Assembly: GCA_044425705.1 (NCBI GenBank)
Contig: JAWXVD010000002.1
Coordinates: 1 to 10,620, forward strand
DNA from: JAWXVD01 sp044425705
GTDB lineage: Bacteria; Bacillota; Clostridia; Lachnospirales; Lachnospiraceae
Direction: 5' to 3'
Length of the DNA stretch: 10,620 nt
Below, one piece after another: positions 1-6,087 of the stretch (positions are counted from its first letter, which is position 1; every line of letters begins with the position of its first letter). The notes below the pieces were generated by a model. That model was not told the origin of the DNA. It saw nothing but the letters and a program-made list of their open reading frames with translations, and did no database searches. The position numbers and the translations under genes are program-made.

Positions 1-2
1 AA

Positions 3-65
3 GAAAAGGCAGAACGTGAAGCATTACAACTGAATAAGACAGCTGAGAAATCAGCTGTCCTATAA
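3..65 (+). CDS. C-terminal end of an unidentified plus-strand gene (partial, cut by window edge)
   Basis: An open frame enters from the left edge and stops at TAA 63-65. It encodes 20 residues (EKAEREALQLNKTAEKSAVL), a charged helical tail. It runs opposite to the neighbouring integrase and stops next to the point where the integrase loses homology to its family. It may therefore belong to flanking DNA or to a second element joined here. It is too short to assign to a family, and a chance open frame of this length cannot be excluded. Confidence 0.3.
   Translation, partial: EKAEREALQLNKTAEKSAVL
38..59. repeat. Perfect 9-bp inverted repeat (GACAGCTGA / TCAGCTGTC, GAAA spacer)
   Basis: The two 9-bp arms are perfect reverse complements around a 4-nt spacer, and they lie exactly at the junction between the plus-strand gene tail and the broken integrase. 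No T tract follows on either strand, so it is a poor intrinsic terminator. It could still slow or end convergent transcription, or mark a recombination junction. The plus-strand frame reads through it. Confidence 0.5.
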
Positions 66-1007
66 ATACTCTAATGAACGACACTCATGAGAATGGCGGA
101 GATCGTGAATTCGAATTCTTTTCACTCCAGATGCTTTTACACCTCGATTCATTTCATGATGTAGATATGATTTCGAAATAGGAAATAGTCTCTCATCATT
201 CTTTAAACCATATATACTATTAGTATAATCTTGCATCTCGTCAACAAGCATTTGTGGCATATGTATTACTCGAATACTCTTTTTTGTTTTTGGTGTTGTG
301 ATTACATCTTTCCCTTTAATTCTTTGATACGACTTGGTAATAGATACTGTTCCTTTCTTGAAATCAAAGTCCGAAACTGTAAGTGCTCTCAATTCTCCCA
401 TACGAATTCCACACCAATACAAAAGTTCAAATCCGTAATATGAATAAGCCTTATTTGCCATACATGGAATAAATGTCATATATTCCTCTTTAGTCCAAAA
501 CAACATTTCTTCTGTATAATTCACCCCCATTGGTCCCGCTTTCCTTACTGGATTAGATGGCAATTCATATAGTCGTATCGCATGGTTGAACATACAAGAT
601 AATTGTGCTTGAAGTGTCTTTAGATAAGTAGGTGCATAACTCACATCACCTTCTCCTTTTCCAGCTATCATTCTATTTTGCCAAGTAATGATATCTCTTG
701 GTTTAATATCTACCATCTTTTTATCCTTGAAATATGGCATTAACTTAGTCCGAATAATGTGCTCTTTCGTAATCCATGTATTCTCCTTAATCTTAGGCTT
801 TACATCTGCTTCGTATGTTTTCACAAAGTCTTTAAACTTCATATCCATACTTGCCGCTTCAATAAGAAGAAATCTCTTTTCCCAATCACTTGCTTCTTTC
901 TTTGTAGCAAATCCTCTTTTCAATTTCCTACACTGTTTCCCAGTCCAATCATCGTAATGAAAAGAGGCATACCACGTTCCTCTTTTTTTGTCTTTATAGA
1001 CCGCCAT
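60..1007 (-). pseudogene. int: Tyrosine-recombinase integrase, C-terminally truncated
   Basis: This is a site-specific recombinase that would insert and excise the element. The N-terminus (about residues 1-50, GTWYASFHYDDWTGK onward) resembles the AP2-like arm-binding domain. Residues about 58-150 fit a SAM-like core-binding domain, and the catalytic domain starts near 170. Catalytic R202 (CGIRMGEL), a lysine region (TPKTKKS, near 240) and H301-x-x-R304 (HDLRH) are visible. The frame then departs from family sequence and stops after 11 more residues, so the later His/Trp and the tyrosine nucleophile are absent. Family members usually run about 60-80 residues longer, so this copy should be inactive. 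I chose the ATG at 1007 over one at 1037 because GGAGG lies 8 nt upstream and MAVYKDKKRGTW is a family-like start. It overlaps the excisionase gene by 14 nt, which suggests coupled translation. The break could be a deletion, an insertion scar or an assembly junction. Confidence 0.88.
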
Positions 1008-1215
1008 CTTCACATCCTCCTTTTTCTCGTACTTCACTCACGCCATAAAAACGCTCATTAAAGTATTGCCTACTAACACGCCCTTGGATGACCATGAACC
1101 CTCTTTGACTTAGTTCTTTGTTCAAATCACGTATAACGTGATATGCTTTGGACTCTGAAATATCTAATAAAGTTTTTATCTCAGCTACCGTTATAAAAGT
1201 TGTTGTTTGATACAT
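994..1215 (-). CDS. xis: Small HTH excisionase-like protein
   Basis: The product is 73 aa and begins MYQTTTFITVAEIKTLL. Residues about 9-35 form a MerR/excisionase-type helix-turn-helix (VAEIKTLLDISESKAYHVIR). A basic wing with GRVSRQYFNERFYG follows. Such proteins sit directly upstream of tyrosine integrases in Firmicutes elements and bend the attachment DNA during excision, or regulate int. The ATG at 1215 has AGGAGG 8 nt upstream, so the in-frame ATG at 1233 is probably not used. The stop lies inside the integrase start region (14-nt overlap), indicating one xis-int transcript. With the integrase broken, it may now act only as a regulator or be a passenger. Family assignment rests on fold pattern and position. 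Confidence 0.72.
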   Translation of the reverse strand: MYQTTTFITVAEIKTLLDISESKAYHVIRDLNKELSQRGFMVIQGRVSRQYFNERFYGVSEVREKGGCEDGGL

Positions 1216-1324
1216 AATTGAAACCTCCTGCACAGTTAAATTTTTATCTTCTCTGTTTACTTCGGTCTCAAAATAGCTAAATACAAAATGTGTGAAAATT
1301 TTTTCAGATTTGAAAAAATAGAAA

Positions 1325-1435
1325 ATGGAAACAGAATTGGACTTTATTCTTCCTATGCTTCACCTAGCAGAAATGGAAGAAAAAGGTATCATATCTGTAT
1401 CACGAGATAAAAAAATAGCCCGAAACCTTGCATAA
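1325..1435 (+). CDS. Doubtful 36-aa open frame, possibly a gene remnant
   Basis: The frame begins METELDFILPMLHLAEMEEK and ends DKKIARNLA before TAA at 1433-1435. Its composition looks protein-like rather than random, with an amphipathic first half and a basic tail. A TAG sits one codon before the ATG, and there is no Shine-Dalgarno. An overlapping frame (ATG 1288 to TAA 1410, 40 codons) is equally open. If real, it is more likely the surviving 3' end of a lost gene than an intact small protein. I do not recognise it. Confidence 0.18.
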   Translation: METELDFILPMLHLAEMEEKGIISVSRDKKIARNLA

Positions 1436-1452
1436 TTGCTAGGTTTCGAGCT
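1409..1452 (-). terminator. Intrinsic terminator for the DUF262-TIR operon
   Basis: Read on the minus strand, AGCTCGAAACCT and AGGTTTCGGGCT pair over 12 bp (one G-U) around a 12-nt loop, then come A and seven T residues. It lies about 170 nt after the TIR stop codon and before xis, so it should end cargo transcription and insulate the xis-int operon. Confidence 0.8.
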
Positions 1453-1491
1453 GTTTGGTGCTACTCGAATTCGCTAAGTAATATTTGATTT

Positions 1492-1513
1492 ACGATACTT
1501 TTGTATCGTTTTT
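1492..1513 (+). terminator. Possible plus-strand intrinsic terminator
   Basis: ACGATAC and GTATCGT form a perfect 7-bp stem with a TTTT loop. The stem is followed by a short T run on the plus strand. No confident plus-strand gene lies upstream, so it may protect the cargo operon from transcription entering from the left, or be the relic of a lost gene. Confidence 0.4.
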
Positions 1514-1573
1514 ATCGGTTTTTGTTTGCTACATCTACCAATTATACCTGTTATTTTTGAGAAGTCAAATTTT

Positions 1574-1594
1574 TAGTATCATAGTAGTATCATA
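1574..1594. repeat. Tandem 10-bp direct repeat TAGTATCATA, 11-bp period
   Basis: Two exact copies of TAGTATCATA lie at 1574-1583 and 1585-1594, separated by one G. The one-helical-turn spacing suggests paired protein binding on the same DNA face, for example an integrase arm site or an operator. Function is inferred only from spacing and location. Confidence 0.45.
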
Positions 1595-1624
1595 TTTTCA
1601 ACGATAAGCACAGATACCATTTGA

Positions 1625-2326
1625 CTAAACTTCTTCTTTTTCTAAAGTTAGTAATAAAGCTTTGCATATATCTTGTGTTGTTAGTTTATCTGTTGATAAT
1701 GCGTACAATCCAGTTAAAGTCGGACTAAACTGATATACTTCATCGTAACTGATATTATGCCATATCGGTAGTGGTGCTGCTCCAGTTTTTTCTTCTTTGA
1801 CTAAAATTCCATCTAATTCTCTTTTGGTCCATTGTTTAGAAAAGAAATTTTTAGACAAAACAACTATTGCAAATTTCGAACGCTTTATTCCATTATCAAT
1901 TTGTTCTCTTAAACTTTTTCCCCATTGCATTTCCAATGCATCATACCAAACTCTTATTCCTGCATTTTGTAAAACTTCAACAAGTTCGTTTACAAAGCCC
2001 TCTTTATCTTCTGATGCATGAGAAATAAACACATCATATAACACCGAATTTTCATCTATTTCTGTTTTTTGACGATTATTAAACTCTTCATATAATGTTT
2101 CTACTTGCGGTGAATATATCCCAGCAGGAAGTTTATCTGGTTTGATATACCTTTTTGTTGTAGTAGTAATCTGCTTCGAAGTTTGTGCTGGACTACTTGA
2201 ATTTGTATTTGGACTAACTGTTCCCGTGTATGTAGGTGTATACATTTGCTGCGTTGTTCTTGCTTGTTGAGTGACTGTAACTTTTCTAGTGACTTTAACA
2301 GTACCTAATTTTATTTTCTTTCCCAT
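1625..2326 (-). CDS. TIR-domain protein, probable defence effector
   Basis: The product is 233 aa. Residues 1 to about 60 are low-complexity and rich in Thr, Gln, Ser and Lys, probably a disordered arm. The TIR domain starts near residue 97 with YDVFISHASEDK (box 1), continues with GIRVWYDA (about 123-130) and includes WTKREL. Glu170 there is at the position of the catalytic glutamate of TIR NAD+ hydrolases. Bacterial TIR proteins in defence systems typically cleave NAD+ or make cyclic ADP-ribose signals once infection is sensed, leading to abortive infection. There is no signal peptide or membrane segment, so it should be cytoplasmic. The start has GGAG 7 nt upstream, and the gene begins 14 nt after the DUF262 stop, indicating one operon. 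Enzymatic activity is inferred, and a purely scaffolding TIR is possible. Confidence 0.88.
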   Translation of the reverse strand: MGKKIKLGTVKVTRKVTVTQQARTTQQMYTPTYTGTVSPNTNSSSPAQTSKQITTTTKRYIKPDKLPAGIYSPQVETLYEEFNNRQKTEIDENSVLYDVFISHASEDKEGFVNELVEVLQNAGIRVWYDALEMQWGKSLREQIDNGIKRSKFAIVVLSKNFFSKQWTKRELDGILVKEEKTGAAPLPIWHNISYDEVYQFSPTLTGLYALSTDKLTTQDICKALLLTLEKEEV

Positions 2327-2340
2327 ATAATTTCTCCATT

Positions 2341-3528
2341 CTACAAGTTATCTTTTAATAAATTTGTGAATTCGTTTCTTCTATCCGTATTTGGCATATT
2401 ATTAAAATCAATCTCATTGTACCAATTAACCAGATAGTTTCTACACTCTTCCGATACCATAAAATCTTCATCTTCTAGATTAAAAACAAAATATCCTATC
2501 ATATAATTTATATAATCTATACGATCTTTTATATCAAGTGCATTTTCATTGATGAAATCAAGAACTCTATCTAATGCATCAAGTGTTCTAACAAAAAAAT
2601 CTTTCAAACATTCAGCACCTATGTTCTCACTACAAAGCTGATTTTCTTTTGTATCTGATGGTATTGGTGCAAAATTATTCTTCACATGGGCTTTAAATAA
2701 ATGCTTTTCTAAAACAGGATTTAATGCTGCTATCGGGTAAGAAACAGTTGTTTTTTCCGGAGTAAATACATCATATCCAAACTCTAATATTTTTTCATTA
2801 AATTTACTTGTATATTGACTGTAAATATCAATTCCATCTAACTTTAACTTAGAGAATCTCATCTGAATAATACTAACTCGGCTTCCTGCATTATTTAATA
2901 CTTCAAACCACTCAATCTGCTCATCTTCAGACAAATCGTTAGCAAGATTTATTGTATAGTTGTAACTCAATATTTTTTTTCTAACACTTACCAATATACT
3001 CTGTACTTCAAATTCTTGAAATCTTTTATGCTTCTGTATAAAGCTTTTCAACACACTTTCGTCTCCATTCAATAAAATTCCTACTGATATTTGATTGAGT
3101 TTTAGCGAACCATTATTTAGTGTAAATTTTGCACTCCCTAAATCTAGAACAATATTTCTAAATCCTTCATCATTTACATAAGCCTTAAAATTTGTAGTTA
3201 ATCTTTGCTGTCCATCAACAACAGACCATTGATTATTAGCCACTTCTTCAATTAATTCTCTATTAATGAATTCAACTTGTGCAACACTTTTATCTTTTGG
3301 GTTACTTATTACATTTATAGATATCGGCGATACAGGCGCTTTTCCAAATAATTGATAATTTAATAAATCTACACTTTTTGCCAACGTCCAACTTACATCT
3401 CTTTGATATAATGGAAGCGAAATTTTATTGTCCTTGATATCTTGACACATATCTACTATTGATTTTTGATGACTCATTTTTGTCGGATCGAATGCCGCAG
3501 CTACAATTAGTTTTTTACTTATTCTCAT
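2341..3528 (-). CDS. DUF262 (GmrS-like N-terminal domain) protein
   Basis: The product is 395 aa. Two DUF262 hallmarks are present: SLPLYQRDVSW (residues about 37-47, the family's IPxYQRxYxW) and VVDGQQRLTT (103-112, the DGQQR motif). DUF262 has a ParB/Srx-like fold and can bind or hydrolyse nucleotides in GmrSD, SspE and BrxU, restriction factors linked to DNA modification. The C-terminal HNH nuclease domain (DUF1524) of GmrSD-type proteins is not visible. The rest looks alpha-helical and acidic, so nuclease output is not expected. The partner TIR gene downstream may supply the toxic activity, with this protein as the sensor. The start at 3528 has a clear GGAGG but 12 nt away, longer than usual. 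It is divergent from the R-M module. Confidence 0.82.
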   Translation of the reverse strand: MRISKKLIVAAAFDPTKMSHQKSIVDMCQDIKDNKISLPLYQRDVSWTLAKSVDLLNYQLFGKAPVSPISINVISNPKDKSVAQVEFINRELIEEVANNQWSVVDGQQRLTTNFKAYVNDEGFRNIVLDLGSAKFTLNNGSLKLNQISVGILLNGDESVLKSFIQKHKRFQEFEVQSILVSVRKKILSYNYTINLANDLSEDEQIEWFEVLNNAGSRVSIIQMRFSKLKLDGIDIYSQYTSKFNEKILEFGYDVFTPEKTTVSYPIAALNPVLEKHLFKAHVKNNFAPIPSDTKENQLCSENIGAECLKDFFVRTLDALDRVLDFINENALDIKDRIDYINYMIGYFVFNLEDEDFMVSEECRNYLVNWYNEIDFNNMPNTDRRNEFTNLLKDNL

Positions 3529-3562
3529 ATTTAATTATATCCTCCTAAATTTTATTTATATC

Positions 3563-3591
3563 ATAATATCAACAAACTCCAAAATTGTCAA
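3563..3591 (-). promoter_or_regulatory. Sigma-A-type promoter of the DUF262-TIR operon
   Basis: On the minus strand there is TTGACA (3591-3586), a 17-bp spacer and TATTAT (3568-3563), a perfect -35 and a one-mismatch -10. The RBS follows about 13 nt after the -10 box, leaving a short leader. This is the strongest core promoter in the window, which suggests the operon is expressed constitutively. Confidence 0.75.
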
Positions 3592-3744
3592 GCTCATATT
3601 TTTAGCAGCTACCTGTTTTTTATTTATTTTTTCTTATTTTTTGTATTTTTCATACCAAAGCTACTTCTATTGAAATATTTAATTTTTCATTATTGATTAG
3701 CTCAATTTTTTTACCTTATGAAACCACTAAATTGTTACTTATAA

Positions 3745-3765
3745 TCCGTTGAAACATAGTCCGTT
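3745..3765 (+). promoter_or_regulatory. Candidate operator: TCCGTT direct repeat around the -35 box
   Basis: TCCGTT occurs at 3745-3750 and 3760-3765, 15 bp apart start to start, overlapping and following the -35 element. Controller proteins of R-M systems often bind repeated sites here. Classical C-boxes are palindromic, which this is not, so the assignment is tentative. Confidence 0.3.
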
Positions 3766-3778
3766 TACTCGATATAAT
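3749..3778 (+). promoter_or_regulatory. Promoter of the XRE-methyltransferase-nuclease operon
   Basis: TTGAAA (3749-3754), an 18-bp spacer and TATAAT (3773-3778) lie 26 nt before the XRE start codon. Two TCCGTT copies (3745-3750 and 3760-3765) straddle the -35 box, a good place for the XRE protein to act on its own promoter. Confidence 0.6.
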
Positions 3779-3804
3779 ATTAGATATGTTATAGGAGGTG
3801 TCCC

Positions 3805-4011
3805 ATGATTACTACCAAACTAGGACTTAGAATTAGAGTACTACGTCAACAAACTGGACTTAGTCAAGAAAAATTTGCTTTAAAGATAGGTATGGATAGA
3901 ACATACTTTGCTAGTGTTGAATTGGGCAAACGAAATATTTCCATAATCAATCTCGAAAAAATAGCACTAGGTTTAGATATGACTTTATCCGAGTTATTTA
4001 AAAACCTATAA
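3805..4011 (+). CDS. XRE-family HTH regulator, probable R-M controller protein
   Basis: The product is 68 aa and almost entirely a Cro/C1-type helix-turn-helix domain: LGLRIRVLRQQTGLSQEKFALKIGMDRTYF, then the typical GKRNISIINLEKIA and LSELF ending. Size and sequence match both R-M controller (C) proteins and general XRE regulators. C proteins bind near their own promoter and time nuclease expression after methyltransferase expression when the system enters a new cell. The start has AGGAGG 6 nt upstream, and the methyltransferase-nuclease ORF begins 21 nt after the stop, so they share a transcript. Whether it activates or represses cannot be told from sequence. Confidence 0.8.
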   Translation: MITTKLGLRIRVLRQQTGLSQEKFALKIGMDRTYFASVELGKRNISIINLEKIALGLDMTLSELFKNL

Positions 4012-4032
4012 TATACTAAGGCGGGAGATACT

Positions 4033-5802
4033 ATGCAACTTAAAACGTTTTTTGATTTCTGTTCCGGTGTAGGCGGCGGACGCTTAGGATTGGAACAATG
4101 CGGACTAAAAAGTGTAGGATATTCTGATACAAGCAGGCTATCTGTAACCACATACAACTTAATGCACGATACCACAAACGAAAAAAACTTTGGAAATCTC
4201 AAGAGAATACAAAGCGAAAATTTACCCTCTCACGATATACTAATAGCTGGTTTTCCATGCCAAACCTTTTCCGTTATTGGTAGAAAAGAAGGATTTAATG
4301 ATGATCGTGGACAAATCATTTTTCATTTAGCACGACACATAAAAGAACATCAGCCAAAATGCTTCATACTTGAAAATGTACGAGGATTAGTAACCCACGA
4401 TAAAGGTGAAACCTTAAAAATCATTCTAAAACTACTAGAAGATTGTGGCTATATGGTTACGTATCGTGTGCTTTCAAGTATAGAATATGGTGTACCACAA
4501 ATGAGACAACGTGTTTACCTTATCGGTGTCAGAAATAATACATCTTTAGATATTGAAGATTTGATGTGGCCTCAAACCTTTGAACGTCCACATCTATCTG
4601 AATATCTTATAGATGAAAACAATGAGATTACTCCTGATAATTTGGAGCGTTTTTCATATTATCTTAAAAATCCTACAAACCAAGGAATATACACTCCTGA
4701 CAGTTTTTTAGATGAGGAATACCTGATTATTGATACTCGAATGTCTGATTTAAGATTGTATCGTGGTAGAGTACCTACCCTACGCTCACATCGTGATGGG
4801 ATTTTTTATATCAAGAACCATTCCATACGACAACTGACAGGCTATGAAGCTCTATTATTGCAAGGATTCCCTAAATGCTATGCAGATAAAGTAAAAGATA
4901 TCGTTACAGATAGACATTTACTAATGCAAGCTGGCAATGCTATGACTGTCAATGTTATTAAGGAACTTGGAAAAGCTCTAATTAATTTATTTAATACGAA
5001 GGAGGAAGTTAAAATGACTAACTGGCAAGATTTTGAACAGAATAGCACAGAATATTTAAATACGCATTATGGTGACTTAGCTAAATTCACAAATTATGGC
5101 GGTAGCAACTCTCATGCTTCTGATATTATGGTTGAAACAAATCATGGTATCTCTTTTGGAATGGAAGCCAAACATTGTCCTGCACAATGCGGACAATTCG
5201 TCTTGCTCCCTGATGTTTCTGCACAAGAATTTCAATACAGCACACAGAATTTAACCACTCTTACTCCAAATTCACAAACTATTATTCAACATATGAACGA
5301 AAATTTCGAAGAATACAAAGAAGCTGGCACACGTGGGAAAGAAATTCTATTTGATGGATGCTCAACTGTTTTTAGCAATTGGGTTATTGAATATTATCAA
5401 AGTAAAAATACAAAGTATTTTATAACAAATAACTATACCATCTTTCCAATAGAAAAATTTTCAGATTACTTTAATATCACTGCTACTTATCGGGTTAAAC
5501 GAAGTGGTTCTAGCAATGTTGGGAAATCTAATATGCAACCTGTAACTGATTTTATTGTATCTAACTTCGAAACAGACTCAAATCGTTCCGAAAACACAAA
5601 ATTATTTATTTCCATGCAACAAAATATGCACGATACAAGATTTATCTTAAACAGTTATGAATATATGTTTTCAAAACGAGAATATGAATATGAAATACGA
5701 AAATTATCCAACACCTTTAATGCCAACGTAATTTTCTCTGTATCTCTAAAATCCTCGCAAAATGCAGTGGATTTACAGAATTTCGAAGATGCACTAAGAT
5801 AA
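4033..5802 (+). CDS. C5-cytosine methyltransferase fused in frame to an HhaI-type restriction endonuclease
   Basis: This is one ORF of 589 codons. Residues 1-327 form a complete C5-cytosine methyltransferase: motif I FCSGVGGGRLGLE, motif IV GFPCQTFS (catalytic C76), motif VI ENV (114-116), motif VIII QMRQR (156-160), target-recognition region about 180-262, motif IX RQLTGYEALLLQGFP and motif X AGNAMTVNV. Residues 328-589 are a PD-(D/E)xK nuclease strongly resembling R.HhaI (GCGC). The junction reads NTKEEVK then MTNW, and the KEE codons are themselves a Shine-Dalgarno. A TAA sits in another frame at 5010-5012, so one upstream indel would restore separate genes. The methyltransferase target cannot be predicted, since its recognition region does not resemble M.HhaI. 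The first gene has GGGAG about 5 nt before its ATG. The stop overlaps the convergent 97-aa gene by 9 nt. Confidence 0.9.
   Translation: MQLKTFFDFCSGVGGGRLGLEQCGLKSVGYSDTSRLSVTTYNLMHDTTNEKNFGNLKRIQSENLPSHDILIAGFPCQTFSVIGRKEGFNDDRGQIIFHLARHIKEHQPKCFILENVRGLVTHDKGETLKIILKLLEDCGYMVTYRVLSSIEYGVPQMRQRVYLIGVRNNTSLDIEDLMWPQTFERPHLSEYLIDENNEITPDNLERFSYYLKNPTNQGIYTPDSFLDEEYLIIDTRMSDLRLYRGRVPTLRSHRDGIFYIKNHSIRQLTGYEALLLQGFPKCYADKVKDIVTDRHLLMQAGNAMTVNVIKELGKALINLFNTKEEVKMTNWQDFEQNSTEYLNTHYGDLAKFTNYGGSNSHASDIMVETNHGISFGMEAKHCPAQCGQFVLLPDVSAQEFQYSTQNLTTLTPNSQTIIQHMNENFEEYKEAGTRGKEILFDGCSTVFSNWVIEYYQSKNTKYFITNNYTIFPIEKFSDYFNITATYRVKRSGSSNVGKSNMQPVTDFIVSNFETDSNRSENTKLFISMQQNMHDTRFILNSYEYMFSKREYEYEIRKLSNTFNANVIFSVSLKSSQNAVDLQNFEDALR
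4999..5005 (+). promoter_or_regulatory. Internal Shine-Dalgarno for separate translation of the nuclease
   Basis: AAGGAGG lies inside the fused ORF with its GGAGG 8 nt before ATG 5014, an ideal ribosome-binding arrangement. It matches the point where similarity to R.HhaI begins, so a free nuclease should be made alongside the fusion. Confidence 0.75.
5014..5802 (+). CDS. HhaI-type (GCGC) restriction endonuclease, internal start within the fusion ORF
   Basis: Starting at the internal ATG this is 262 aa, close to R.HhaI in length. From memory of R.HhaI, shared stretches include an NW..FE start, SDI, an E-x-K followed by QCGQFVL, VF.NW..EYY.SK, the IFPIE.F..YFN region and the terminal LSNTFNANVIFS. 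The PD-(D/E)xK residues are probably D37, E51 and K53 (fusion numbering D364, E378, K380). The enzyme should cut double-stranded DNA at unmethylated GCGC. Its cognate protective methyltransferase is most likely the M.HhaI-like protein encoded on the opposite strand at 6056-7087, not the domain it is fused to. The same residues are also made as the C-terminal half of the fusion. Confidence 0.82.
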   Translation: MTNWQDFEQNSTEYLNTHYGDLAKFTNYGGSNSHASDIMVETNHGISFGMEAKHCPAQCGQFVLLPDVSAQEFQYSTQNLTTLTPNSQTIIQHMNENFEEYKEAGTRGKEILFDGCSTVFSNWVIEYYQSKNTKYFITNNYTIFPIEKFSDYFNITATYRVKRSGSSNVGKSNMQPVTDFIVSNFETDSNRSENTKLFISMQQNMHDTRFILNSYEYMFSKREYEYEIRKLSNTFNANVIFSVSLKSSQNAVDLQNFEDALR

Positions 5803-6087
5803 TTTTTGTCTATATTTCAAATATAACTTCAAAGCATATTTGTATGTACTTAATTGATAATTACCAATAGGAAGCGATGAAATTTCTATATCTTTCATCG
5901 TTTCATTTTCGCCTTTATTTTTAAATATAGACAATAATTTCTCACATTGATCCTTATCAAATTCATCATCTATATCCACAATTTCAGATTCTCTTTCCAA
6001 TCTTTTTAAACGTGATACAGTATCACTTTCTACTTTCTTAGAATAGCCACAATCATTAAGCCATTGCCTGAAGTCTATTTCGTTCAT
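5794..6087 (-). CDS. 97-aa protein of unknown function coupled to the M.HhaI-like gene
   Basis: The product is small and charged, beginning MNEIDFRQWLNDCGYSKKV. Residues about 5-35 resemble a short SAM-like helical segment (WL..CGYS.K..SD..SRLKRLER). An acidic linker follows, and the C-terminus reads LPIGNYQLSTYKYALKLYLKY, resembling the tail of small helical modules found near restriction genes. It lacks Vsr-type patch-repair motifs and any nuclease motif. AGAGGTGG lies just before the ATG. The start is 32 nt inside the methyltransferase 3' end, so translation is probably coupled. The stop overlaps the nuclease stop by 9 nt on the other strand. A role as accessory, specificity or regulatory subunit of the GCGC system is inferred only from position. 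Confidence 0.72.
   Translation of the reverse strand: MNEIDFRQWLNDCGYSKKVESDTVSRLKRLERESEIVDIDDEFDKDQCEKLLSIFKNKGENETMKDIEISSLPIGNYQLSTYKYALKLYLKYRQKLS

Larger units (their letters stand above)
1216..1624. other. 409-bp region without a convincing gene, between the TIR gene and xis
   Basis: This AT-rich stretch separates the defence cargo from the xis-int operon. It holds two intrinsic-terminator-like hairpins, one per strand, a 10-bp tandem repeat near 1574-1594 and a doubtful 36-codon open frame. I found no convincing promoter for xis in it. Its position just inside the integrase end makes it a candidate home for arm-type integrase binding sites. Confidence 0.5.

Noticed and set aside
688..1061. 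Plus-strand open frames antisense to the integrase
   Set aside because: They lie opposite a well-supported integrase, lack RBS and have translation typical of antisense frames.
1216..1233. Upstream in-frame ATG for the excisionase-like gene
   Set aside because: The AGGAGG lies between this ATG and the one at 1215, so it can only serve the latter.
2341..3528. DUF262 protein as a complete GmrSD-type nuclease
   Set aside because: No HNH (DUF1524) motif is visible in the C-terminal half. Only the DUF262 half is supported.
4007..4012. TATAAT at the end of the XRE gene as a separate promoter for the methyltransferase fusion
   Set aside because: No acceptable -35 box lies at the right distance. 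The hexamer is common in such AT-rich DNA.
3864..4202. Minus-strand 112-codon frame opposite the XRE and methyltransferase genes
   Set aside because: Both plus-strand genes have clear family motifs. The antisense frame has no recognisable domain or RBS.
5811..5825. Palindrome TATATTT-C-AAATATA after the fusion ORF as a terminator
   Set aside because: It contains only A and T in the stem, has almost no loop and no T run, so it would be unstable.
5794..6087. 97-aa gene as a Vsr-type mismatch endonuclease accompanying the C5 methyltransferases
   Set aside because: It is too short and lacks the conserved Vsr catalytic motifs.
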